Shown here one piece after another: positions 7,310-15,679 of a stretch of DNA of 64,000 bases (its first letter is position 1; every line of letters begins with the position of its first letter). A model generated the notes under the pieces. That model worked only from the letters and a program-made list of their open reading frames with translations. It was not told the DNA's origin and did no database searches. This DNA is from Solibacteraceae bacterium (lineage in GTDB: Bacteria; Acidobacteriota; Terriglobia; Bryobacterales; Bryobacteraceae): NCBI GenBank assembly GCA_026984795.1, contig JALSRK010000024.1:372001-436000 (forward strand), written 5' to 3'. A program made the position numbers and the translations under genes.

Positions 7310-9037
7310 TTATCGGGAGCCTTCTTTGTTGCCGGCTCGGGGACCGCCGGCGGCCGGTCTGGTGAACGGCAGCGGAACTCGTTTGGCGCCGAACAGCAGC
7401 CAGTCGACCTTGGGCGGCCGCGCCTCTTCGGCCAGCACGACTTCATAGAGCAGCTCGGGCGGGTTCGTGTGGGCGAACTCCCGCACCAGCGGCCACGGTC
7501 TTCCCCGCCCCTTCTTCACTCGGCGCGTGGAGCCGCCGTAGCAGACCAGCACGTTTCCCCGTTGCGGCAGCCAGTCGGCGTCGCCCATGGCGTAGGTGGT
7601 CACTGCGTCGGGGCCCGGGCGGTCCGAGACCCAGACGAGCCGCGCCGTCTTGGTTTCCGGGTCCAGCGCGAACTCCATGGCCCGGCTATAGCTTTCGGCG
7701 ATCGGTTTCGCCGGCGTGAACGGCCGGCTCTCCCAGATGCCGTTGTTGAACAGCAGCAGCGTGCCTTGCGGCGTCAGCTCAGGGGCGTGTTGGTACCAGG
7801 GCCAGGTGAACTCGCCCACGGGCCGGAACAGCAGCGGGCGGAAGCGTTCGGACCACCCGGTGGGTTCGGAGAAGATCCAGTCAAGCTCGCCGCCCGGCCG
7901 CCGGATCTTCAACACGGCGCTCAGCTTGCGCAGGTTCAGCAAGATGGAGTCGTCGCGCGGGTCGTAGAAGAGACCGTTGCCGTGCGTCCAGTCGAGCGTC
8001 TCGGGATAGCCGCGAATGATCCAATAGCGGTTCAGCGTCCGGTGGCCGATGAAGTACGGGTCCAGGTGATCGAAGGCATTCCACCGCCAGACGAGCTTGC
8101 CCTCGCGGGTGAACTCGATCACTTCGTCGCCCATCACCTTCTGGGTCTTGCGCGGGGCGTCCGGATCGGTGTCGCTCGTGTAGTAGTTCTCGATTCTTCT
8201 CACCTCGCCGCCCAGCACCAGCAGGTGGCCGTTGGGCAGCGCTTCGATGTCGTGGTGGAACGCGGCGGTGGGAATCGGGATCGCCCCTTCGGCCGGCCCC
8301 TGCGGCCGTTTCGCCGCGTACCACTGACGCACGACGTTGCCCAGCATGTCGATCTCGATCGCGCGCTGGTCGGCGCCCAGAAAAACGATGTTGCCGTTCG
8401 GCAGGGGTTCGAAATCGCTGATGCGGATGCTCGAGCGGTAGTACCAGACAGGTTCGCCGCGGGCGTCGAGCGCCAGCAGAAGCCCATATTTCACGGCGAA
8501 GTCCGGCTCTCCGGCCGGCGCGCCCGGGCGGCCCCGCGGCGCTGGACCAGAGTCCGCCCGGCCCAGGCGCCGCACGCTGAGGATCGTCACGCCGGGTTCC
8601 ATCCGCTCCGGGCGGCTTGCCTTGACGAGAATCGGCGGGAACTCGCGGCGGTCCTCGGGTAACGGTGGCGTGGTGAACTCGAGGGCCTCGCGGGCTTCGG
8701 CCGTCTTGCCGCTCGCGTCCTCGATACGAACCCGGATATGGTGCTTGCGGGCCGGGCGCATGCCGATCACCGGCAGGCCCTTCTCCGGATCATGGGAGGC
8801 GCCATAGCGCAGCTCCCAGGTGTTCTCCCCGTCGCTGACCCGGATGGTCGTGGTTACCGGCCGGTCCGCTTTGAACCGGACCACGGCTGCCAGCGGTGCC
8901 GCCGGATTCGGGTTCGGCCCGATTTCCGGCCGCTGCACGAACGCTGGCTGTCCGAGGAGGGCGCCGGCTCCTAACAAAGCCAGGGCGGCCACGCTCGTCG
9001 CCGCCCGTGTGGTTGTGATGTCGCAGCGCCTTTCCAC
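7310..9037 (-). CDS. Exported arylsulfotransferase-like protein (ASST family)
   Basis: A 575-residue protein with GTG start at 9037 and a signal peptide (residues about 10-30, ending LLGQP). After an N-terminal Ig-like beta domain (PLAAVVRFKADRPVTTTIRV), the bulk is a six-bladed propeller of arylsulfotransferase type: EPVWYYRSS, FEPLPNGNIVFLG, FHHDIEALPNGHLLVLGGE, DWTHGNGLFYDPRDD and WYQHAPELTPQGTLLLFNNG. The His residues in the last three blocks match the family's active-site histidines, one of which carries the sulfo group. Such enzymes move sulfate between phenolic compounds in the periplasm. The ribosome site is weak. No thiol-disulfide helper gene is adjacent, unlike some enterobacterial loci. 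Substrate unknown. Confidence 0.85.
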   Translation of the reverse strand: MERRCDITTTRAATSVAALALLGAGALLGQPAFVQRPEIGPNPNPAAPLAAVVRFKADRPVTTTIRVSDGENTWELRYGASHDPEKGLPVIGMRPARKHHIRVRIEDASGKTAEAREALEFTTPPLPEDRREFPPILVKASRPERMEPGVTILSVRRLGRADSGPAPRGRPGAPAGEPDFAVKYGLLLALDARGEPVWYYRSSIRISDFEPLPNGNIVFLGADQRAIEIDMLGNVVRQWYAAKRPQGPAEGAIPIPTAAFHHDIEALPNGHLLVLGGEVRRIENYYTSDTDPDAPRKTQKVMGDEVIEFTREGKLVWRWNAFDHLDPYFIGHRTLNRYWIIRGYPETLDWTHGNGLFYDPRDDSILLNLRKLSAVLKIRRPGGELDWIFSEPTGWSERFRPLLFRPVGEFTWPWYQHAPELTPQGTLLLFNNGIWESRPFTPAKPIAESYSRAMEFALDPETKTARLVWVSDRPGPDAVTTYAMGDADWLPQRGNVLVCYGGSTRRVKKGRGRPWPLVREFAHTNPPELLYEVVLAEEARPPKVDWLLFGAKRVPLPFTRPAAGGPRAGNKEGSR

Positions 9038-9076
9038 GGTGGCCTCGTTTCGAGTTGGCTTCCTTGCGGGTTGCCG

Positions 9077-9814
9077 TTATTCTGTGGTGATTCTGAGGTT
9101 CGCGAACCAGGCGTCGGTCGAGGGTTCCGTCCACAAAGCTACGGCGCCGCGGGCGTCCGGTCCAAGTTTCAGATCGTTCACCAGCAAAGTGGGCTGCTCG
9201 TTCCCATCGAGATAGAGCCGCGCTTTCTCGCCCTTCACGACGATCTTGACGTGAGTCCACCGGCCCGGAACCAGATCGGCATACGTCTCATACTTGCCCG
9301 GCGTCTCCTTGCGCAACCGGAACCAGGGATAGTCCGGGAAGGAGATGTATTGAACCGAGTGGTTCCGCCGGAGCTGGTCCTCGGCGCGGCCGTTGGCGGG
9401 CCGCAGATAGATCGCTTCGTACTTGGAAAGGTCCGGCGCCACGTGGAACGCGACGCCGATGAAGCCGCGGGCCTGCGGGCCGGCTCCTTCCCGAGGCTGG
9501 CCGGCGAGGTCCACTTCGATCGCCCCATTGTGGAACTCGAGGCCTTTGACGATCACCAAAGGGTGCGGCCGCTCGCGCGGCGGGCCCGCGGGGCGTCCGC
9601 CGGGGCCGCGGCGCCCGGGTCTGGCGGGCCGTTCCGTGCTCACGACGTGGAGCGCCTTTCGGCCATTGAAGACCGCTACATCGCCCTTGGTCTTGTGGAA
9701 TTCCAGCCCCTCGGTCGAGTCGAGCGGGAGAACCTTGATTGCGCCCGCCACGCCTCCAGCCAACGCCGTGAGCGCCGCCACGGCCAGAACCCAGATGTTG
9801 CTTCGCACACGCAT
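9077..9814 (-). CDS. Exported laminin-G/DUF1080-like protein
   Basis: A 245-residue protein; ATG 9814 is preceded by GGAGG at 9-nt spacing and starts a signal peptide (residues 1-25, ending GGVAGA). The mature domain reads as a concanavalin-like jelly roll: LEFHNGAIEVDLAG, GFIGVAFHVAPDLSKYEAIYLRPANG, WFRLRKETPGKYETYADLVPGRWTHVKIVVKGEKARLYLDG and AVALWTEPSTDAWFANLRI. This strand order resembles the DUF1080/LamG fold common in planctomycete and acidobacterial carbohydrate-active proteins. A low-complexity Pro/Arg/Gly insert lies at about residues 63-83. Likely carbohydrate binding or hydrolysis; no catalytic acid is obvious. It is transcribed ahead of the arylsulfotransferase, 39 nt apart. Confidence 0.75.
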   Translation of the reverse strand: MRVRSNIWVLAVAALTALAGGVAGAIKVLPLDSTEGLEFHKTKGDVAVFNGRKALHVVSTERPARPGRRGPGGRPAGPPRERPHPLVIVKGLEFHNGAIEVDLAGQPREGAGPQARGFIGVAFHVAPDLSKYEAIYLRPANGRAEDQLRRNHSVQYISFPDYPWFRLRKETPGKYETYADLVPGRWTHVKIVVKGEKARLYLDGNEQPTLLVNDLKLGPDARGAVALWTEPSTDAWFANLRITTE

Positions 9815-10065
9815 CGCTGTTGTCCTCCATTCCAGTCCGCACTCTATCATGAGGCTCTCGCCGAGGGAACTGGTTTTCTTACGGGCCAGAGTAGACACGT
9901 AACAAATCGCCAGGTCCACGCTGCAGATCCGGTCCGAGCCGCCCGGGCGGCGTGACGGTGGAGCGCGGGAGAAGTTTTTCACCGGCGCTTGCAGTTGGTC
10001 AGACTTTGATATTGGATAGTGCATGTTTGGCGGGTCACAGGCGCGACATACTGGAGGCAAACGTC

Positions 10066-13000
10066 ATGTTTCGTAAACAACTGGTCGCTTCTCCCCGGCG
10101 CTTGGAGCTGCTGGCGGCCGCTGTGCCGCTGGCCGCCGCCGGGTTGCTGATTCTCACCACCGGGGCGCAGGAAACCCGCCGCCGGCCGCCGAGGCCGGAC
10201 TTCGCCACTTTCGAAGACGCCGCCGAGGCCGCCCGCTGGAAAGCCGTCGGGAAGGCCGAAGTGGCCGCAACGCGCGACTTCCCCTCCTGGCAGACCCATA
10301 GCTTGAAGGTCCGCGTCCCGGCCGGCGCGTCGGGGGGCGTGGAAACCGATTACGTCCCCGAGGACTGGCACCGCTTCGAGGCCCTGCAGTTTTTCACCTA
10401 CGCCGAGGCGCCGGCATCGCTCGAAGTCGAGGTGCGCGATGCCCGGGGCGGGAGCGCGCGCCAGCAGGTGGAAGTGAAAAAGGGCGTCAACCACGTTCAG
10501 GTGCGCAACAGTGGTTTCAAGGGCGTGAACCTGCGCCGCATTGACGGGCTGGCCTTGCACGTGCAGCCCCCTCGGGAGGGCGCCACGCTCTACCTCGACC
10601 GCTTCCGCCTCACCGAGTACAACGAAGTGCTGGCCCGCTTCGGCAAGATGGATGCGCCGTACGGGCTGGACGTCGAGACCCCCCATGTGAAGTGGGCGCG
10701 ACCGTACGCCGGCGGACCCGTTCATATGCTCATCGTCCCCGACGTGGCCCACGGACGGGCCGCTGTCGAAATCGCCCAGCGTCTCGAATGCCGGCTCGAC
10801 CCGGTGACACTCGGAGCCAGCTCCGGAAAGAACCGCTGGGGCTTCGGTGACTTCTACGGCCAGCGGGGCTACTCCTACGGCGCGCCGTTCACCTTGGCCT
10901 ATACCTATCTCGCCGACCGGCTGCTGAACGGGCCGGAATACGACGTCATGGTGCTGCCCGGTAGCCGGCCCTGGGACGAGTTCCCCGAAATCGTGCGCCG
11001 CAAGATCCGCGAGCGGGTGGAGCGCGGCATGGGGCTGGTACTGATCGATCCGCGGGTCAAAGACCGCAAGAGGGCGGTCGATCTCTGGAAGTTGAGCGCG
11101 CTGGAGTTGCTCGACGCCAAACCGGTTCCCGCTGGCGGCCGGCCCTGGAAGGCCGCCGCCGATCACTTCATCATCCGCAACGTCCCTTTGGACGCATTTC
11201 CTTATGACCAGTTGAGCCACCGCAAGAGCCGGGCGCTCGGCACGGTGCTGCTAAGGGCGGGCGACAACGACCCGATTCTCGCCGTGCGGCAGGTGGGCAA
11301 GGGCCGCGTCGTCACCGCCGCCTGGGTGCAGCGCGGCATGATCCCGCTGGTCGAAAACCAGTGGAATACCGAGGCCACCTGGCGCTACTGGGAGTACATG
11401 TACTCGCTGCTGGCGCGGGCCATCGTCTGGGCCGCGGGCAAGGAGCCTTCGGCAGGTCTCGACTCCATCGGATTCGACAGCTCGGGCGGCATACGCTACG
11501 CCGTGGTCCACGCCGCGGCTCCCGCGGGCAGCCAGGTCCGCACCACCGTGCGCGACGAGTTCTGGGAGACCGAGAGCACCGGCCTGGAGAAGATCGAGCG
11601 GCCCGGCTCGGAGATCACCGTCGCCCTGCCGTCCCCGCCTCGCGGTGTCCGCCACTTCGTGGACGTCATCCTCCAGGACGCCCAGGGCAAGGTCATCGAC
11701 TGGGGCTCGGCCACGTACACCACCCGGCCGGCTACGCTCGTCGAGGACATCGAGTTCTCCTCGGACCGTTTCCGCCTGGGCGAGGCGGTCACCGGCGAAG
11801 TGCGCCTCAGCGGCTCTCTCGACGGCGTCCATCTCCGGCTGCGCCTCTATGACAACTATGGGCGCCTGCTCCGGGAACAGCGGCTGTCGCCTTCCTCGGC
11901 CGCGGTTCCCTTCTCGCTCTCGAGCGAAGGCTGCCTCACGCGTCTGGCGCGGCTCGACGCCGAAGTGCTGGCCGGCGGCAAGCTCCGGCACCGCAGGCGC
12001 AAGGAGGTCTTCATCCTCCAGCCGCGCAAATGGGACCACTACGACATCGTCATGTACCTGTTCGGGACCGACCCGGCGCCGGGGCTGTGGGACACCGTCC
12101 AGCAGCGGCTCAAAGAGATGTACGTCACCACGCTCTCCAGCTATCCGCTGGAGCTCTCCAAGCACGCCAACTTCGGCATCCAGGCGCAGACGCGGATCTC
12201 CGGGCAGGAGTCGCCCGACGGCGAGGCCCGCAAGCCTTACCTCGAGCGCAAGCGGAAGTACTACGAGACGCACGACAAGAAGTACCTGGAGCGCCTCTAC
12301 TGCCTCAACGACCCGGCCTATCTGGAGCAGGAGCGCCGCGAGATCGAGAAGCTGGTCACACCCTGGGTCCCGTTCTCGCCCATGAGCTACTACATCTATG
12401 AGGAGCCGTCGCTCACCTGCTATGACGACGCGTTGGACCTTTGCTTCTCGCGCTATTGCATGAGAAAGATGCGCCGGTGGCTCCAGAAGGAGTACGGCAG
12501 CCTCGAGGCGCTGAACCGCCAGTGGGGCACGAGCTTCACGCGCTGGGACGACGTCGTCCCGGACACCGCCGAAGAGGCGCAGAAGCGCGGCAACTATTCC
12601 TCCTGGGCCGACCACCGGACCTTCATGGAGATCACCTACGCCGCGAACTACGCCTACGTGAAGCGGTTGCTCCACGAGCACGACCCGGACGGGCTGGTGC
12701 TGCTCTCCGGCACCCAGTCGTCTGCGCCGCACAACGGCTGCGACTACTCGCGGCTCGACTTCATCGTCGATCACCTCAACCCGTACAACCACGAGGGCCA
12801 GCTCGAGTTCCACCGCAGCTTCAACCCGAAGATCAAGCTCTCCGGCGGCTCCGGCTACGGCGTCCACGGCCGGCGTGTACTTTACAACTTCTACAAGAAC
12901 CTCTTTCATGGCTACTGGGCCGGCTCCTACGTCTTCTGGCAGTACTCGATCCTGAACCCCGACTACCGTTTCTGCCAGAGCGCCAAGGACATCCGCGAGG

Positions 13001-14265
13001 GCTACCGCGAGCTGGTGGACGGCGGCATCGCCCGACTGATCCGCGGGGCGAAGCGCGAAAACTTCGGCATCGCGATCCACTATTCCTACCCGAGCATCCA
13101 CGCCGCCTGGATCGTCGATGGGCGGAGTTTCCCGCCGGTGGGCCGCGGTCCTAACGACCTGGGCACGAACTGGGGCCCCACCGGCAACAAGTTCCGGGCC
13201 GTCCGCGACGGCTGGACCAGCGCGCTCGAGGACCTGGGGCTGCAGTACGACTACGTCTCGCGGCAGCAGATCGAGAGCGGCGAGCTGCTGGCGAAGAAGT
13301 TCCGGGTGCTCATCCTTCCCTTTTCGCTGTCGCTCACCGATGAGGAAGTAGCCGCGATCGAGAAGTTCGTCGAAGCCGGTGGCGCGGTGATCGCCGACGG
13401 GCAGGCGGGCGTCATGGACGGCCACGCCCGGTGGCTGCAGGCCGGGTCGCTCGACGAGGTCTTCGGCATCCGGCGCCCGAAGCCGGCGCGGCAACAGGAA
13501 GTTGCATCCGGCGAGCCGGAGAAGGCTCTCGAGCTCGCCGGCGGTGAGGCGCTGGACCAGATAGACGGGGCGCCGGTCTTGATCCGCCGCTCGTACGGCA
13601 AAGGCACGGCGGTGTATCTGAACTACTTCCTGGCCCACTACGTCGAGCATCGGCGCGAAGGCACGGCCAAGCGCGAGCGGGAGCTGATCGGGCGGGCGCT
13701 GGCCGAGTGCGGCGTCCGGCCGCCCTACCGCGTCTTGACGGCCGCGGGGCTGCCGATGGAGAACTACGAGCTCATCCCCTACCGCGCCGGTTCCGGGCGG
13801 CTGCTGGGACTGATCAAAGAAAACCACTACCGCGTGCGCACCGAAGCCTTTCAGCTCACACTCGACCGGATCTGGCATGTCTACGACGTGCGCGCCAAGC
13901 GATACCTGGGCGAGACCAGTGTGATCCGCGACACGATCCGGACCGCCGAACCCAAGCTCTACGCGCTGCTGCCGGACAGGATCGGGGCGGTGAAGATTTC
14001 CGCCGGCGAGGCGCGGCGGGGAGAGCCGCTCCGCTATAGAGTGAAAGCCGGCCTGCCTCGCGGCATGGAAACCGCGATCGTTGTGCGCGTCTACCGGCCT
14101 GGCGGACGGCTGGCTCGAGAATACTCGGAAACCCTCGAAACCCGGTCGGGCGAAGCCGCGGGGAGCTTCCCGCTGGCTCTCAACGATCCCGCTGGGAAGT
14201 GGAAAGTGGTGGTCACCGAAGCGCTCAGCGGCGCCAAGGCGGCGCTGGAGTTCCATTTGGATTGA
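10066..14265 (+). CDS. Very large exported GH42-like multidomain glycosidase
   Basis: A 1399-residue protein. ATG 10066 follows GGAGG (10052-10056). A hydrophobic export segment lies near residues 14-32. Next come a jelly-roll carbohydrate-binding region (about 45-185), a Rossmann-like ThuA/glutaminase-type region (about 215-370, HMLIVPDV...VMVLPGSRPWDEF), Ig-like strands (about 480-650) and a TIM barrel (about 680-1060). The barrel carries YYIYEEPSL (putative acid/base Glu near 779) followed by KEYGSLEALNRQWGTSF, the characteristic GH42 beta-galactosidase run. A second glutaminase-like domain (about 1075-1240), as in GH42 trimerisation domains, and a C-terminal Ig-like domain follow. GH42 enzymes are normally 650-700 residues, so this one is doubled by added modules. 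Activity on a beta-galactoside-type glycan is an inference. Confidence 0.8.
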   Translation: MFRKQLVASPRRLELLAAAVPLAAAGLLILTTGAQETRRRPPRPDFATFEDAAEAARWKAVGKAEVAATRDFPSWQTHSLKVRVPAGASGGVETDYVPEDWHRFEALQFFTYAEAPASLEVEVRDARGGSARQQVEVKKGVNHVQVRNSGFKGVNLRRIDGLALHVQPPREGATLYLDRFRLTEYNEVLARFGKMDAPYGLDVETPHVKWARPYAGGPVHMLIVPDVAHGRAAVEIAQRLECRLDPVTLGASSGKNRWGFGDFYGQRGYSYGAPFTLAYTYLADRLLNGPEYDVMVLPGSRPWDEFPEIVRRKIRERVERGMGLVLIDPRVKDRKRAVDLWKLSALELLDAKPVPAGGRPWKAAADHFIIRNVPLDAFPYDQLSHRKSRALGTVLLRAGDNDPILAVRQVGKGRVVTAAWVQRGMIPLVENQWNTEATWRYWEYMYSLLARAIVWAAGKEPSAGLDSIGFDSSGGIRYAVVHAAAPAGSQVRTTVRDEFWETESTGLEKIERPGSEITVALPSPPRGVRHFVDVILQDAQGKVIDWGSATYTTRPATLVEDIEFSSDRFRLGEAVTGEVRLSGSLDGVHLRLRLYDNYGRLLREQRLSPSSAAVPFSLSSEGCLTRLARLDAEVLAGGKLRHRRRKEVFILQPRKWDHYDIVMYLFGTDPAPGLWDTVQQRLKEMYVTTLSSYPLELSKHANFGIQAQTRISGQESPDGEARKPYLERKRKYYETHDKKYLERLYCLNDPAYLEQERREIEKLVTPWVPFSPMSYYIYEEPSLTCYDDALDLCFSRYCMRKMRRWLQKEYGSLEALNRQWGTSFTRWDDVVPDTAEEAQKRGNYSSWADHRTFMEITYAANYAYVKRLLHEHDPDGLVLLSGTQSSAPHNGCDYSRLDFIVDHLNPYNHEGQLEFHRSFNPKIKLSGGSGYGVHGRRVLYNFYKNLFHGYWAGSYVFWQYSILNPDYRFCQSAKDIREGYRELVDGGIARLIRGAKRENFGIAIHYSYPSIHAAWIVDGRSFPPVGRGPNDLGTNWGPTGNKFRAVRDGWTSALEDLGLQYDYVSRQQIESGELLAKKFRVLILPFSLSLTDEEVAAIEKFVEAGGAVIADGQAGVMDGHARWLQAGSLDEVFGIRRPKPARQQEVASGEPEKALELAGGEALDQIDGAPVLIRRSYGKGTAVYLNYFLAHYVEHRREGTAKRERELIGRALAECGVRPPYRVLTAAGLPMENYELIPYRAGSGRLLGLIKENHYRVRTEAFQLTLDRIWHVYDVRAKRYLGETSVIRDTIRTAEPKLYALLPDRIGAVKISAGEARRGEPLRYRVKAGLPRGMETAIVVRVYRPGGRLAREYSETLETRSGEAAGSFPLALNDPAGKWKVVVTEALSGAKAALEFHLD

Positions 14266-14299
14266 ACGGGCGCGGCGTTTGCGGTCAGACCCGCGGCGA

Positions 14300-14330
14300 G
14301 CGCGCCGGTCTCGGCCGGCGGCCGGCGCGC
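14300..14330. other. Perfect 9-bp GC hairpin between genes
   Basis: GCGCGCCGG (14300-14308) pairs with CCGGCGCGC (14322-14330) around a 13-nt loop, between the GH42-like gene and the DinB-like gene. There is no T-tract, so it is not a classical terminator; it may slow polymerase or protect mRNA ends. Confidence 0.4.
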
Positions 14331-14434
14331 AACATTTCACTCAGCAGCGAGGCGCCGCCCGCCATAGACTGGAAAGGACCGTGGGCGCCGCGGCGTCCGT
14401 ATCAGCGACACTGGAACGAGGAGGGAAACACACC

Positions 14435-14971
14435 ATGAGTCGAATTGCGAGAGCCGCCGCCTTGCCGGCGGTAGCGCTGATGTTCACGGCCGGTTTGACG
14501 CCGTCGTATGGGGGCACGTTCAAAGATGAGGCCCTCGCGACCCTGGCCACCCTGGAAAAGAAAGTCGTCAGCCTGGCCGAAGCGGTTCCCGCCGAGAAGT
14601 ACACCTGGCGGCCGGCCGAAGGCGTGCGCTCGTTCAGCGAGGTCTTCCTGCACATCGCCGCGGCGAACTACGGCATCCCGCGGGTGATCGGCACTCCGCC
14701 GCCCGAGGGCTTCCAGTTCCGCGGCTATGACAAGCTGACCACGGACAAGGCGGAAGTTCTGAAGAAGCTGAAGGCCTCGTTCGCCCATGCCCGCAAGGCC
14801 GTGGAGGCGCTCGATCCGGCCGACGCCGACAAGCCGGTGAAGATGTTCGGCAGCGATACGACCGTCCGCGGGGTCTGCCTTAGAATGATTGAGCATCTCG
14901 GCGAGCACCTCGGCCAGTCGATCGCCTACGCCCGGATGAACGGCGTCGTTCCTCCGTGGAGCCGGAAGTGA
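14435..14971 (+). CDS. Exported DinB-family protein
   Basis: A 178-residue protein. ATG 14435 is preceded by GAGGAGGG (14418-14425). A signal peptide spans residues 1-26. The mature part reads as the DinB four-helix bundle: LEKKVVSLAEAVPAEKYTWRP at the first helix, FSEVFLHIAAANYG with the first His, and IEHLGEHLGQSIAYARMNGVVPP with the two C-terminal His. The three His of the DinB metal site are therefore present (near 65, 152 and 156). DinB/YfiT-like proteins bind divalent metal and include thiol transferases; exported versions are common in Acidobacteria but uncharacterised. The stop overlaps a GTG start of the next gene. Confidence 0.85.
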   Translation: MSRIARAAALPAVALMFTAGLTPSYGGTFKDEALATLATLEKKVVSLAEAVPAEKYTWRPAEGVRSFSEVFLHIAAANYGIPRVIGTPPPEGFQFRGYDKLTTDKAEVLKKLKASFAHARKAVEALDPADADKPVKMFGSDTTVRGVCLRMIEHLGEHLGQSIAYARMNGVVPPWSRK

Positions 14972-15510
14972 GCAGCGGGGGCAAAGACAGAAAAAAAAGA
15001 GGGGCGAGGCGGCCCGTAGCCGGCCAGGTGCTGAGCGTTTGCGCGGTGTTGCTCTTCCTTGGCGCGGGGTGTTCGCCCGGCGGCGCACCCCAGGGCGGAC
15101 AGGCCGCCTTCGTCCTGAACTACGATCTGATTCTCGGCCCGCTGAACGGACCCACGCCGGCAGACCGGGATGTGATCCAGGACACCATCCAACTCATCAA
15201 GGATGGTGAACATACATTGGCGCTCAACCGGCTGTCGTCCTTGAGCGAGCGCTATCCTGAAAACTCGGGGCTCCGGATCCTTCTCTCTTATGTGCTCCTC
15301 GAGACCGGAAACCTCGTCGGAGCATTCGAGCAAGCTGAGGAAGCCCATGAGCTTGACGGTGAGAATCCTTACAAGTGCTGGTACTTGGCAAAGGTCTCAC
15401 TCATGACGGGCCACATGGGGATGTGCCACCGGGAGCTCGAGCATCTGCGCAAGGCCGGGCAGATGCAGGATGCGGTCTCGGAGCTGGAGACCGAGCTCGG
15501 GAGCGAGTGA
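14968..15510 (+). CDS. Probable lipoprotein with helical (TPR-like) repeats
   Basis: A 180-residue protein. The GTG at 14968 is taken because GTGA overlaps the TGA of the DinB gene and GGAG lies 6 nt upstream; GTG 14956 would add four residues. After a basic N-terminus (KDRKKRGARR) comes a hydrophobic run ending LFLGAGCSPGG, a loose lipobox with Cys as candidate acylation site. The remainder is helical with TPR-like spacing: LNRLSSLSERYPENSGLRILLSYVLLE, LVGAFEQAEEAHELDGENPY, CWYLAKVSLMTGHMGMCHRELEHL. A scaffold anchored in a membrane is the likely role. Translational coupling suggests it works with the DinB-like protein, but no partner enzyme is obvious. Confidence 0.7.
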   Translation: MSSGGKDRKKRGARRPVAGQVLSVCAVLLFLGAGCSPGGAPQGGQAAFVLNYDLILGPLNGPTPADRDVIQDTIQLIKDGEHTLALNRLSSLSERYPENSGLRILLSYVLLETGNLVGAFEQAEEAHELDGENPYKCWYLAKVSLMTGHMGMCHRELEHLRKAGQMQDAVSELETELGSE

Positions 15511-15679
15511 GGCTGGTATCGTTCTGGGCTGCGGTGACCCGGGCGGCGCCGGTCACCACGAGTGAGGCGGGCGGGGTTGCCGGCTCGGCTTCGGGGCGCC
15601 CTGGGCAGCAGGGAACAAGGTACCATTCTTCGCTTGGCGGCGCCTCGGGGCGTGTCACCGCGCGCGCCGTGTGTGTACG

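Noticed and set aside
14300-14330. Rho-independent terminator after the GH42-like gene
   Set aside because: The 9-bp GC hairpin has no T-tract on either side; recorded only as a hairpin.
11251-14340. 1029-codon minus-strand open frame
   Set aside because: Antisense shadow of the GH42-like gene caused by high third-position GC; no domain, no ribosome site, Val/Arg/Asp-biased composition.
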